Assembly (NCBI RefSeq): GCF_006386545.1
Contig: NZ_SWAR01000015.1
Span: forward strand, 47,043-111,042
Length of the DNA stretch: 64,000 bases
Origin: Methylibium rhizosphaerae
Lineage (GTDB): Bacteria > Pseudomonadota > Gammaproteobacteria > Burkholderiales > Burkholderiaceae_C
Reading direction: 5' to 3'
Positions 47,074-55,088 of the stretch are shown here, one piece after another. Numbering within the stretch: position 1 is the first letter of the stretch; the number at the start of each line of letters is the position of its first letter. The position numbers and the translations under genes are program-made. The notes under the pieces were generated by a model, which was not told where the DNA came from, searched no databases, and worked only from the letters and a program-made list of their open reading frames with translations.

Positions 47074-48135
47074 ATGGACCACACCACTCTGGGCGCGAGC
47101 GACCTCAAGGTCAGCCGCATCTGCTTGGGCACCATGACCTTCGGCGAACAGGTGGCCGAAGCGCAGGCCCACGAGCTGCTTTCGCATGCGGTCGATCGCG
47201 GCATCAACTTCATCGACACCGCCGAGATGTACTCGGTGCCGGCGCGGGCCGAGACCTATGGCGCCACAGAGGCCATCATCGGCAACTGGTTCGCCCGCAA
47301 TCCCGGCCGGCGCGAGCAGGTGGTGCTCGCCAGCAAGGTGGCCGGCCCGGCACGCGGACTGAACTGGGTGCGCGGCGGCGCCAGCAACGTGACCGCCACC
47401 GACATCGTGGCCGCCTGCGACGCCAGCCTGAAGCGCCTGCAGACCGACCGCATCGACCTCTACCAGATCCACTGGCCGGTGCGCAACGCGCCCAGCTTCG
47501 GCGCGCTGTATTTCGACCCGTCCAAGGATTCCGAATACACCTCGGTGCACGAGCAGCTCGAGGCGCTGGCCACGCTGGTGAAGGCCGGCAAGGTGCGCCA
47601 CATCGGCCTGTCCAACGAAACGCCCTACGGCCTGCTGGAATTCGTGCGGGTGGCCGAGCAGCATGGCCTGCCCCGGGTGGTGAGCGTGCAGAACGCCTAC
47701 TGCCTCATCAACCGTGTGGTGGACAACGGCCTCGACGAGGCGCTGTATCGCTCGCACGTATCGCTGCTCGCGTATTCGCCGCTGGGCTTCGGCCTGCTGA
47801 CCGGCAAGTACGACGACGTCGGTCTCGACACGCCCGGGCAGCAGCCCGGACGCATGGCCCTGTTCGAGCAGTTCAGGAAGCAGCGCTGGGGCCGGGCGGA
47901 ATCGCTGGCCGCGGCGCGGCGCTACAACGCCCTGGCGCGCGAGCACGGCCTCACGCCGGCGCGTATGGCGCTGGCCTTCTGCTACACGCGCTGGAGCGTG
48001 GCCAGCACCATCATCGGCGTCACCGGCCGGGCCCAGCTCGACGAGAACATCCAGGCCTGGGGCACGAAGCTGTCGCCCGAGCTGCTGGCCGGCATCGACG
48101 CGATCCGCTGGCAGCACCGCGACCCAGCCCAGTGA
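47074..48135 (+). CDS. tas: NADP-dependent aldo/keto reductase, Tas-like
   Basis: A 353-residue TIM-barrel reductase. Catalytic tetrad residues appear in INFIDTAEMY (Asp and Tyr), VLASKVAGP (Lys) and LYQIHWPV (His). The C-terminal NADP motif is seen in STIIGVTGRAQLDENI. Length and internal segments (YSVPARAETYGATEAIIGNW; SNETPYGLLEF) match E. coli Tas. Physiological substrate unknown. The next gene starts six bases after its stop. Confidence 0.92.
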   Translation: MDHTTLGASDLKVSRICLGTMTFGEQVAEAQAHELLSHAVDRGINFIDTAEMYSVPARAETYGATEAIIGNWFARNPGRREQVVLASKVAGPARGLNWVRGGASNVTATDIVAACDASLKRLQTDRIDLYQIHWPVRNAPSFGALYFDPSKDSEYTSVHEQLEALATLVKAGKVRHIGLSNETPYGLLEFVRVAEQHGLPRVVSVQNAYCLINRVVDNGLDEALYRSHVSLLAYSPLGFGLLTGKYDDVGLDTPGQQPGRMALFEQFRKQRWGRAESLAAARRYNALAREHGLTPARMALAFCYTRWSVASTIIGVTGRAQLDENIQAWGTKLSPELLAGIDAIRWQHRDPAQ

Positions 48136-48140
48136 GCGCC

Positions 48141-48629
48141 ATGGCCCGGAAAGACCACGCCAGCGAAACCCCCGCCACGCAGTTGCTGCGCCGCGAGAAG
48201 GTGGCCTTCACCGAGCACCTCTACGACTACGTCGATCGCGGCGGCACGGCCGAGTCGTCGCGCCAGCTCGGGGTGGACGAGCATCACGTGGTGAAGACGC
48301 TCGTGATGCAAGACGAGAGCGCCAGGCCGCTCATCGTGCTCATGCACGGCGATTGCCAGGTGAGCCTGAAGAACCTCGCGCGCGAGATCGGCTGCAAGAA
48401 GGTGGAGCCGTGCGCGCCCGAGGTGGCGCAGCGGCACAGCGGCTACCTGGTGGGCGGCACCTCGCCCTTCGGCACCCGCAAGGAGATGCCGGTGTATGTG
48501 GAACACAGCGTGCTCGAACTCGAGAAGATCTACATCAACGGCGGCCGCCGCGGCTACCTCGTGGGCCTGGCGCCGCAGGTGCTGAGCACGCTGCTCGGCG
48601 CGCGTGCGGTGCGCTGCGCGGCGTCCTGA
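48141..48629 (+). CDS. ybaK: YbaK/EbsC-type aminoacyl-tRNA deacylase
   Basis: A 162-residue trans-editing enzyme expected to clear Cys-tRNA(Pro). YbaK-fold motifs include VVKTLVMQDESARPLIVLMHGDCQVSLK-type core (shown only in part), the KNLAREIGCKKVEPC segment and GGTSPFGTRKEMPVYVEHS, with the conserved lysine near residue 52 and GTSPFG loop. Good family length. An in-frame GTG three codons upstream is less likely as start. Probably co-transcribed with tas. Confidence 0.9.
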   Translation: MARKDHASETPATQLLRREKVAFTEHLYDYVDRGGTAESSRQLGVDEHHVVKTLVMQDESARPLIVLMHGDCQVSLKNLAREIGCKKVEPCAPEVAQRHSGYLVGGTSPFGTRKEMPVYVEHSVLELEKIYINGGRRGYLVGLAPQVLSTLLGARAVRCAAS

Positions 48630-48652
48630 ACCACACCACAGGAGTGCGGACC

Positions 48653-49426
48653 ATGGAAGTCATCACCGTCGAAAGCTGGGAAGACTTCCAGTCGTGCACC
48701 GACGAGCTCGACGGCTGGGCCTTCCGCGGCCAGACGCATGCCGACTGGCCGCTGGTGAGCTCGCTCACCCGAAGGCTGCAGGCGTTCTGTCCTGACGAGG
48801 ACCAGTGGCCGCAGCGCGAGGAGCGCGCGGTGCGCATCTTCCGTCGCAAGGCTCACAACTACCTGAGCGACCGCGAGGTGGTGACAGACACGCTGCGCTG
48901 CCTGGCGCTGATGCAGCACCATGGCGCGCCGACGCGCCTGCTGGACTTCACCAAGTCGCCCTTCGTCGCCTCCTTCTTCGCGCTGGAGCGCGCCATGCAG
49001 GACGCCTGCGTGTTCGCGCTCAACACCCGCGCGTTGTGGAGCGCCACGCCGGGCTTCGATGCGAGCCTCACCCGCGACAAGATCGACCCGCGCGTGGGCC
49101 GCAACTTCGAGCGCTACTTCGCCCCCAACGTGCACCCGGTGCTGTGGTTCGGCGAGCCGGCCGAGATGGACCGCCGGCTGGTCGCGCAGGCCGGCCTGTT
49201 CGTCGTGCCGGGGCGGCTCGACCTCACGCTCGACGAGGTGCTCAGCCACTACGGCCCGCCGGCGGCGCTGCTGAAGAAGATCGTGCTGCCCAAGGGCCTG
49301 CGCGAGCGCGCGATGCACGCGCTCTACCGCATGAACATCACCTATGCCACGGTGTTCCCCGACCTCGACGGGCTGGCCGCGTCGATGGGCTACGAGCTCG
49401 AGGTGATGTGGGGAACTTCCCCGTGA
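48653..49426 (+). CDS. FRG-domain protein
   Basis: A 257-residue protein with the FRG domain, named for the Phe-Arg-Gly in WAFRGQTHADWPL (residues 24-26). The second family block is LALMQHHGAPTRLLDFTKSPFVASFFAL (about 84-111). FRG proteins occur in many contexts including mobile elements and defence loci, with no settled biochemical function. AGGAG lies about 9 bases upstream of the ATG. It stands between ybaK and plsY with no defence partner gene, so a defence role is not supported here. Confidence 0.88.
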   Translation: MEVITVESWEDFQSCTDELDGWAFRGQTHADWPLVSSLTRRLQAFCPDEDQWPQREERAVRIFRRKAHNYLSDREVVTDTLRCLALMQHHGAPTRLLDFTKSPFVASFFALERAMQDACVFALNTRALWSATPGFDASLTRDKIDPRVGRNFERYFAPNVHPVLWFGEPAEMDRRLVAQAGLFVVPGRLDLTLDEVLSHYGPPAALLKKIVLPKGLRERAMHALYRMNITYATVFPDLDGLAASMGYELEVMWGTSP

Positions 49427-49477
49427 GGCGCGCGGAGCGCCGGCAGTAAACTGCCGCGCCTTCTTCGCGATCGCGCC

Positions 49478-50131
49478 ATGAACGAAACCCTGCTTTCCCT
49501 GCTGGCGGTGCTGGCCGCCTACCTGATCGGCTCGCTGTCGTTTGCCGTCATCGTGAGCCGCGTGTTCGGCCTGGCCGATCCGCGCAGCTATGGTTCCAAG
49601 AACCCCGGCGCGACCAACGTGCTGCGCTCGGGCAACAAGAAAGCGGCCATCCTGACGCTGGTGTTCGATGCCTTGAAGGGTGTCGTGCCGGTGCTGCTGG
49701 TGCAGTTCTACGGGCCGCGTTTCGGGCTGGGCGAGGGCACCGTGGCCATGGTCGGACTGGCGGCCTTCCTGGGCCACCTGTGGCCGGTGTTCTTCAAGTT
49801 CGAAGGCGGCAAGGGTGTGGCCACGGCGGCCGGCGTGCTGCTCGCCTTCAATGTGTGGCTGGGCCTCGCGACGCTGGCCACCTGGATCGTCGTGGCCTTC
49901 GTCTTCCGCTATTCGTCGCTCGCCGCCCTGGCGGCGGCCGCGCTCGCGCCGCTCTATCAGCTGCTGATCTGGGGCGCGGGCCCCCTGGCCGCGGCCATCG
50001 TGGTGATGAGCCTGCTGCTCATCTGGCGCCACTCGGCCAACATCCAGAAGCTGCTGGCGGGCACCGAAAGCAAGCTGGGGCAGAAGGCGCACGGCGCCGC
50101 GCCCGGCACCAAGACCAAGGGAGCCAAGTGA
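49478..50131 (+). CDS. plsY: Glycerol-3-phosphate acyltransferase PlsY
   Basis: A 217-residue inner-membrane enzyme that transfers the acyl group of acyl-phosphate to glycerol 3-phosphate, the first step of phospholipid synthesis. PlsY motifs: GSLSFAVIVSRVFGLADPRSYGSKNPGATNVLR-type motif 1 (residues about 15-50), GHLWPVFFKFEGGKGVATAAGV motif 2 (partially quoted), with about five to seven helices. The C-terminal tail is basic. It overlaps the RidA gene by one base. Confidence 0.94.
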   Translation: MNETLLSLLAVLAAYLIGSLSFAVIVSRVFGLADPRSYGSKNPGATNVLRSGNKKAAILTLVFDALKGVVPVLLVQFYGPRFGLGEGTVAMVGLAAFLGHLWPVFFKFEGGKGVATAAGVLLAFNVWLGLATLATWIVVAFVFRYSSLAALAAAALAPLYQLLIWGAGPLAAAIVVMSLLLIWRHSANIQKLLAGTESKLGQKAHGAAPGTKTKGAK

Positions 50132-50487
50132 TGAGCAAGAGCGCAGTGCAACGCTTCGACGTGGGCGCGCGGCTGTCGGAAATGGCGGTGCACAACGGCG
50201 TGGCCTACCTCGCCGGGCAGGTGCCCGAAGACGCCACGCAGGACATCCGCGGCCAGACGGCCCAGGTGCTGGCCTGCGTCGACGCGCTGCTGGCGCGCGC
50301 CGGCACCGACAAGACCCGGCTGCTGATGGTGCAGATCTTCCTGGCCGACCTGGCCGACTTCGAAGGCATGAATGCCGTGTGGGACGCCTGGGTCGCCCCC
50401 GGCCACACGCCGCCGCGGGCCACGGTGCAGGCCCGCCTCGGCAAGCCCGACTGGAAGATCGAGGTGGTGGCGACGGCGGCCGTCTGA
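50131..50487 (+). CDS. RidA-family protein
   Basis: A 118-residue member of the YjgF/RidA family, trimeric enamine/imine deaminases that remove reactive 2-aminoacrylate and similar. Recognisable elements are VAYLAGQVPEDATQDIRGQ, the LLMVQIFLADLADFEGMNAVWDAWV helix and PPRATVQARLGKPDWKIEV, with the conserved arginine in PPRAT. It begins in a TGATG overlap with plsY. The exact substrate is not predictable. Confidence 0.92.
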   Translation: MSKSAVQRFDVGARLSEMAVHNGVAYLAGQVPEDATQDIRGQTAQVLACVDALLARAGTDKTRLLMVQIFLADLADFEGMNAVWDAWVAPGHTPPRATVQARLGKPDWKIEVVATAAV

Positions 50488-50498
50488 CGGCCTGTGCT

Positions 50499-50972
50499 TC
50501 AGCTGCCGCGCGAAGCGGCCAGCTGTGCCTTCACCTTCTCGGCCAGCGCCTGAGCTTCGGGCGACTCGGGCGCGAAGGGCTCCACCGGCAGCGGCCGGCC
50601 GTGCGAATCGACCGACACGAAGACGATCAGGCATTCGGTGGTGGTGTGCAGCCCGCCGCCTTTCATGTCGCCCGAGCGCACCTCGACGGCGATGTTCATG
50701 CTGGTGCTGCCGGTGCACACGAGCCTGGCTTCCACCTCGACCAGGTCGCCGATCATGATGGGCCGGTGGAAGCGGATGCCGCCCACGTAGACCGTCACGC
50801 AGTAGCGCTTGGCCCAGCTGGTGGCGCAGGCATAGCCGGCTTCGTCGATCCACTTCATGACGGTGCCGCCATGCACCTTGCCGCCGAAGTTGACGGTGCT
50901 CGGTTCGGCAAGGAAGCGCAGGGTGATCGACGCGTTGTTGTTGTTGCTGCTGCTGGGCATCGGGCAGGTCAT
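50499..50972 (-). CDS. Acyl-CoA thioesterase, hot-dog fold (YciA-like)
   Basis: A 157-residue thioesterase. The hot-dog helix is seen in GGKVHGGTVMKWIDEAGYACA, with the catalytic aspartate/glutamate of the IDEAGY segment, and the strand motifs ITLRFLAEPSTVNF and VYVGGIRFHRPIMIGDLVEVEA. It hydrolyses acyl-CoA esters and may balance CoA pools. The start overlaps the stop of the upstream yciO gene by four bases, so they are coupled. Confidence 0.9.
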   Translation of the reverse strand: MTCPMPSSSNNNNASITLRFLAEPSTVNFGGKVHGGTVMKWIDEAGYACATSWAKRYCVTVYVGGIRFHRPIMIGDLVEVEARLVCTGSTSMNIAVEVRSGDMKGGGLHTTTECLIVFVSVDSHGRPLPVEPFAPESPEAQALAEKVKAQLAASRGS

Positions 50973-51604
50973 TCAGTGGAACCAAGCCCGAGTGTCGCAG
51001 GATCGCCCCGGCCCAGGCGCACCAGCACCGGCTCGTCGTGCGTGAGATCCACCACGGTGGTGGGCTCCATCGGGCAGGCACCGGCATCGACGACCGCCTG
51101 GATCTGCTTCTCGAACCGGGCCCGGATCTCGACCGGGTCGTTCATCGGCTCTTCCTCGCCCGGGCCGATCAGTGTGGTGGCCAGCAGCGGCTGCCCGAAC
51201 AGCGCGAGCAGCTCCTGCGTGACACGGTGGTCGGGCACCCGAAGGCCGATGGTGCGGCGCGACGGATGCGACACGCGGCGGGGCACTTCCTTCGTGGCCT
51301 CGAGGATGAAGGTGTAGGGCCCCGGTGTGGCGTGCTTCAGCAGCCGGTACTGGCGGTTGTCGACCCGCGCGTAGCTGGCCAGTTCGGACAGGTCGCGGCA
51401 CAGCAGCGTGAGATGGTGCTTCTCGTCGACCTGGCGCAACTGCCGCAGCCGCTCGGCCGCTCCCTTGTCGTCGATGTGGCACACCAGCGCATAGCTCGAA
51501 TCAGTGGGGATGGCGACGATGCCGCCGCCGTGCAGGATCTGCCCAGCCTGCTTCAGCAGCCGGCCTTGCGGGTTGTCGGGGTGGACTTCGAAGAACTGGG
51601 CCAT
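50969..51604 (-). CDS. yciO: YciO-type Sua5/YrdC family protein
   Basis: A 211-residue protein with the YrdC fold. It shows GGIVAIPTDSSYALVCHI and the HATPGPYTFILEATKEVPRR stretch followed by RRTIGLRVPDH, the pattern of E. coli YciO. The core TsaC/Sua5 enzymes form threonylcarbamoyl-AMP for tRNA t6A; YciO is a paralog with weak or uncertain activity. The ATG at 51604 was chosen over one at 51724, because the extra 40 residues are low-complexity. The 229 bases upstream (51605-51833) hold no gene that I can support. Confidence 0.88.
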   Translation of the reverse strand: MAQFFEVHPDNPQGRLLKQAGQILHGGGIVAIPTDSSYALVCHIDDKGAAERLRQLRQVDEKHHLTLLCRDLSELASYARVDNRQYRLLKHATPGPYTFILEATKEVPRRVSHPSRRTIGLRVPDHRVTQELLALFGQPLLATTLIGPGEEEPMNDPVEIRARFEKQIQAVVDAGACPMEPTTVVDLTHDEPVLVRLGRGDPATLGLGSTE

Positions 51605-51833
51605 GGAGGCATTTTCGCTGCGGCGTTTGCGGCGCCATTTGGGCAGCCCGAACCCAGCCTCCACCCCCGCGGGCAGCGGCAGGGCCGGCGCGGGGCCGGC
51701 GGGAACGAGGGTCGGGCTGAACATGGCACTTCAGGTGCAAGCAAACGGAATACCCGGATTCGGCGCTCATCGCGCAAGGAATGCAACGACCCTGGCGGGA
51801 CGCAGAGACTTTGGTCACCGGCGGGGGCGGGTG

Positions 51834-52790
51834 TCAGTCCCCGACCGCCGCGTCGGCGGCCACCACCGAGTCGGGCGCACGGCGGGCTGCCGCCTCGCGC
51901 ACGTTGAGCCACACCGAGGCGGCGCCGCAGGCGGCGATGACCAGCATGCCCAGCAGCGCGAAGCCGTCGGGCACGTGGCGGAACACCAGCCAGCTCACGC
52001 CCATGGCGCAGGCGATTTGCGTATAGGTGAACGGCATCAGCACCGACATGGGAGCCACGCCGAGCGCCAGGATGAGGAAGAGGTGCCCCACCGTGCCCAT
52101 GGCGCCGATGAGCACCAGCAGCGCCCATTGCAGGCTGCTGGCCTGCCGCAGCGGCGGCAGGATGTCCACCGGGCTCAGCCACAGCGCGAGCGAGAGCGCC
52201 ACGGTGCCCACGAGCCCGGTGTAGAAGTGGGTGGTCAGCGGATGCTCCAGCGACGCGAGCCGGCTGGTGAGCACCTGGAACACGCCGTAGGCGCAGGCCA
52301 GCGCCAGCGGAAAGGCCGCCGCCCAGCCGAACAGGCCGCTGCCGGGGCGGATGATGATCAGGGCGCCGCCGAACCCGCCCAGCACCAGGGCCCAGCGGGG
52401 CAGCGACACGTGCTCGCGCATCACTGCGGCGGCCAGCAGCGTCACCACCACCGGCGTGAGCATGGCCACCGCGGTGAACTCGGCCACCGGCATGTGCTGC
52501 AGCCCGTAGAACGACAGGGAACTGGTCGACAGCAGCAGCGCGCCGCGCACCGCCTGGAACTTCGGGTGGGCGGCGCGGAACAGGTGCTCGCCGCTGCGCA
52601 GCCGCTTCCATGCGAGCCACACGCCCATCACCAGTGCCTGGAATGCGTAGCGGGACCACAGGATCACGAGCACCGGCAGGAAGGCGCCGAGGTACTTCAC
52701 GCTGGTGTCCAGCGTGGCGAAGCACAGCGCCATCATGAGGATCAGCGCGATGCCCAGCGCCGGGCGCGAGCGCCGCCAGCCCGGGTGCAT
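51834..52790 (-). CDS. EamA-family (DMT) transporter
   Basis: A 318-residue inner-membrane protein with ten hydrophobic helices in two EamA repeats. The first half has MALCFATLDTSVKYLGAFLPVLVILWSRY, the second FPLALACAYGVFQVLTSRL, typical of drug/metabolite exporters of the RhaT/EamA group. Substrate unknown. The ATG at 52790 shares one base with the stop of the upstream PHP gene (TGATG), so the two are co-translated. Confidence 0.9.
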   Translation of the reverse strand: MHPGWRRSRPALGIALILMMALCFATLDTSVKYLGAFLPVLVILWSRYAFQALVMGVWLAWKRLRSGEHLFRAAHPKFQAVRGALLLSTSSLSFYGLQHMPVAEFTAVAMLTPVVVTLLAAAVMREHVSLPRWALVLGGFGGALIIIRPGSGLFGWAAAFPLALACAYGVFQVLTSRLASLEHPLTTHFYTGLVGTVALSLALWLSPVDILPPLRQASSLQWALLVLIGAMGTVGHLFLILALGVAPMSVLMPFTYTQIACAMGVSWLVFRHVPDGFALLGMLVIAACGAASVWLNVREAAARRAPDSVVAADAAVGD

Positions 52791-53668
52791 CACGGACGCG
52801 CGATGCGCTCGGCGAGCGCTTCCCACACGGGGGTGAGCTGTGCGGGCAGCGGAGGGAGGGTGCCGAGGTCGATTCGGCTTTCGGTGGGTGCGTGGAAGTC
52901 CGAGCCGCGCGAGGCCAGCAGGTCGAACTCGAGCGCGGTGCCGGTGTACTTCGCCGCATCGGCGCTGCTGTGGCTGCCGGTCACCACCTCGACGCCGCGG
53001 CCGCCGTGGGCCTTGAACTCGGTGAAGAGGGCGTATTCCTCGGTGGGGGTGAACTTGTAGCGCCCCGGGTGGGCCACCACCGCCAGGCCGCCCGACTGGG
53101 TGATCCAGCGCACCGCATCGCCCAGGCCGGCCCAGCGGTGGGGCACGAAGCCGGGCTTGCCTTCGGTGAGGTAGCGCCTGAACACCTCCGGCGTCGAATC
53201 GCACACGCCGATCTCGACCAGGTAGCGGGCGAAGTGGGTGCGCGAAATGAGGTCGGGGTTGCCCACGTACTTGAGGGCGCCTGCATAGGTGCCGGGAATG
53301 CCGGCCTTGGCAAGGCTTTCGGCCATTTCGCGCGCCCGGCGCTCGCGCCCGCCGCGGGTGGCATCGAGGCCGCTGGCCAGCTGCGGGTCGTCGATGTCGA
53401 TGCCAAGTCCGACGATGTGCACCGTCTCGCCGGCGAAGGTGACCGAGATCTCCACGCCGCTCAGGTAGCTCATGCCCAGGGCCAGCGCGGCTTCACGGGC
53501 GGCATGCTGGCCGCCGATCTCGTCGTGGTCGGTCAAGGCCCACAGCTGCACGCCGTTGGCGGCCGCGCGCGCCGCCACTTGCTGCGGACTCAGCGTGCCG
53601 TCCGACACGTTGGAATGGCAGTGCAGGTCTGCGTTGAGGGGGGAGGCGAGGGGAGCGGGGGCGTTCAC
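52790..53668 (-). CDS. PHP-domain phosphoesterase (RNase AM / 3',5'-nucleotide bisphosphatase type)
   Basis: A 292-residue metal-dependent phosphoesterase. Metal ligands of the PHP fold are visible in ADLHCHSNVSDGT, LWALTDHDEIGG, SGVEISVTF, VVAHPGRY and ASRGSDFHAP. Homologs act as 3',5'-nucleoside bisphosphate phosphatase and as the 5'-3' exoribonuclease that matures rRNA 5' ends (E. coli YciV). In E. coli yciV lies beside yciO; here the order is PHP, EamA, YciO, so the link is partly kept. Confidence 0.9.
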   Translation of the reverse strand: MNAPAPLASPLNADLHCHSNVSDGTLSPQQVAARAAANGVQLWALTDHDEIGGQHAAREAALALGMSYLSGVEISVTFAGETVHIVGLGIDIDDPQLASGLDATRGGRERRAREMAESLAKAGIPGTYAGALKYVGNPDLISRTHFARYLVEIGVCDSTPEVFRRYLTEGKPGFVPHRWAGLGDAVRWITQSGGLAVVAHPGRYKFTPTEEYALFTEFKAHGGRGVEVVTGSHSSADAAKYTGTALEFDLLASRGSDFHAPTESRIDLGTLPPLPAQLTPVWEALAERIARP

Positions 53669-53749
53669 GCATGCATTCTAGGAGCCGGCCCCCGGGCGCG
53701 GCGCCCTGGGGGCACTGCCTCGCCGGGAGGCCGGACAGGCAGGCGGCTG

Positions 53750-54979
53750 CTATCGATCGATGCGGATCAGCTTGCCGCTGTCGGTGAGCAGGTAGATCCA
53801 GCCGTCCGGGCCCTGCTTCACGCAGCGGATGCGTTCGCCCAGGCTGGCGAACAGCTCCTCACGCGAGGCTTCTGCGTTGCCGTTGAGCGCCACCCGCCAC
53901 AGCGCGGTGCCGGCCAGGGCACCGAACATCGCGTTGCCCTCCCATTCGGGGAACTTGTCGCCGGTGTAGAAGATGAGCCCCGCCGGCGCTATCGAGGTGG
54001 GCACCCAGTACGACACCGGCTCGGCGAACTGCGGCGCATGGGTGCCGCCGCCGATGGCGCAGGCGGTGCCTACCGGGTCGCCGTAGTTGCAGCCGTAGCT
54101 GCGCAGCGGCCAGCCGTAGTTGAGGCCGGGCTGCACCCGGTTGAGCTCGTCGCCGCCTTGCGGGCCGTGTTCGTTGATCCACAGCTCGCCGGTGGTGGGG
54201 TGGATGGCCGCGCCTTGCGGATTGCGGTGGCCGTAGCTCCAGATCTCGGGCCGTGCCTGGGTGCCGAGGTTCGGGTTGCCGGTCGGCACGGTGCCGTCGC
54301 GGTTGATGCGCACCACCTTGCCGAGCAGGCCGGTGAGGTCCACCGCCGGCGCCCCGAGCTGGCGCTCGCCGAGCGTGACGAACAGGGTGCCGTCGCCCCG
54401 GAAGGCGAGGCGGCTGCCGAAATGGGCGTCGCCTTCGACCTTGGGCACCTGCTGGAAGATGCGCTCGAGGTTCTGCAACTCGTTGTTGACCAGCCGCGCC
54501 CGCGCCACCGCGGTGCCGGCCTTGCCGGCATCGGCGCCGGTGCCGGCTTCCGAGTAGGTGATGTAGACGAGCTGGTTGGTCGCGAAGTCCGGGTCGAGCG
54601 CCACGTCGAGCAGCCCTCCCTGGCCGGCCGACACCACCGCCGGCACGCCGGTCACGGTGGCCGACTGGCTGGTGCCATCGGCGCTCAGGATCACCATGCT
54701 GCCGGCCTTCTGTGTGACGAGCATCCGCCCGTCGGGCAGGAAGGCCATGCCCCACGGGCTCGAGAGGCTGCCGTAGAGGGTGGTGGCCTTGGGCGGGCCG
54801 GGGGGCGGTGGCGGCGGGTTGGGCGAGGGCGGCGAGGGCGCCGGGCTGTCGTCTCCACCGCCTCCGCAGGCGGCCAGCACGCTGCTCGTGGCCAGCCACA
54901 AGCCGAACAGACGCTGCAGGCTGGCGCGTCGCTGCGCCAGTGCCGTACGAGGCATGTCGTTGTCGTTCATGGACTTCAC
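53750..54979 (-). CDS. PQQ-type sugar dehydrogenase-like lipoprotein (YliI/Asd family)
   Basis: A 409-residue six-bladed beta-propeller of the glucose/sorbosone dehydrogenase family, which oxidises aldoses with PQQ. A leader ending in the lipobox VLAAC (Cys38) predicts a lipoprotein. A Pro/Gly/Ser linker (about 39-64) precedes the propeller. Family motifs: LSSPWGMAFLPDGRMLVTQKAG, AGQGGLLDVALDPDF, AHFGSRLAFRGDGTLFVT, HRNPQGAAIHPTTGELWINEHGPQGGDELN (shown in part). Start could instead be 54970 or 54952. Paralog of the next gene. Confidence 0.86.
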   Translation of the reverse strand: MKSMNDNDMPRTALAQRRASLQRLFGLWLATSSVLAACGGGGDDSPAPSPPSPNPPPPPPGPPKATTLYGSLSSPWGMAFLPDGRMLVTQKAGSMVILSADGTSQSATVTGVPAVVSAGQGGLLDVALDPDFATNQLVYITYSEAGTGADAGKAGTAVARARLVNNELQNLERIFQQVPKVEGDAHFGSRLAFRGDGTLFVTLGERQLGAPAVDLTGLLGKVVRINRDGTVPTGNPNLGTQARPEIWSYGHRNPQGAAIHPTTGELWINEHGPQGGDELNRVQPGLNYGWPLRSYGCNYGDPVGTACAIGGGTHAPQFAEPVSYWVPTSIAPAGLIFYTGDKFPEWEGNAMFGALAGTALWRVALNGNAEASREELFASLGERIRCVKQGPDGWIYLLTDSGKLIRIDR

Positions 54980-55088
54980 CGTGTCATCACGTCGTGGTTG
55001 CCCCGGCTCCGCTGTTACAGGACTCTAGGCGTTTCGATGTTCACCCGGTGATGACAGACCCTGTGAGGTCAGCAACTCATTGCAACCT

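Noticed and set aside
48653..49426. Defence island around the FRG protein
   Set aside because: Neighbours are tas, ybaK, plsY and ridA; no nuclease, methylase or toxin partner is present.
51605..51833. Extra gene or N-terminal extension upstream of yciO
   Set aside because: Possible frames are Pro/Ala/Arg-rich, lack a ribosome-binding site and do not match YciO proteins.
53669..53749. GC-rich inverted repeat between the PHP gene and the PQQ dehydrogenase as terminator
   Set aside because: It has no T run on either strand, and the genes on both sides run in the same direction without sign of termination.
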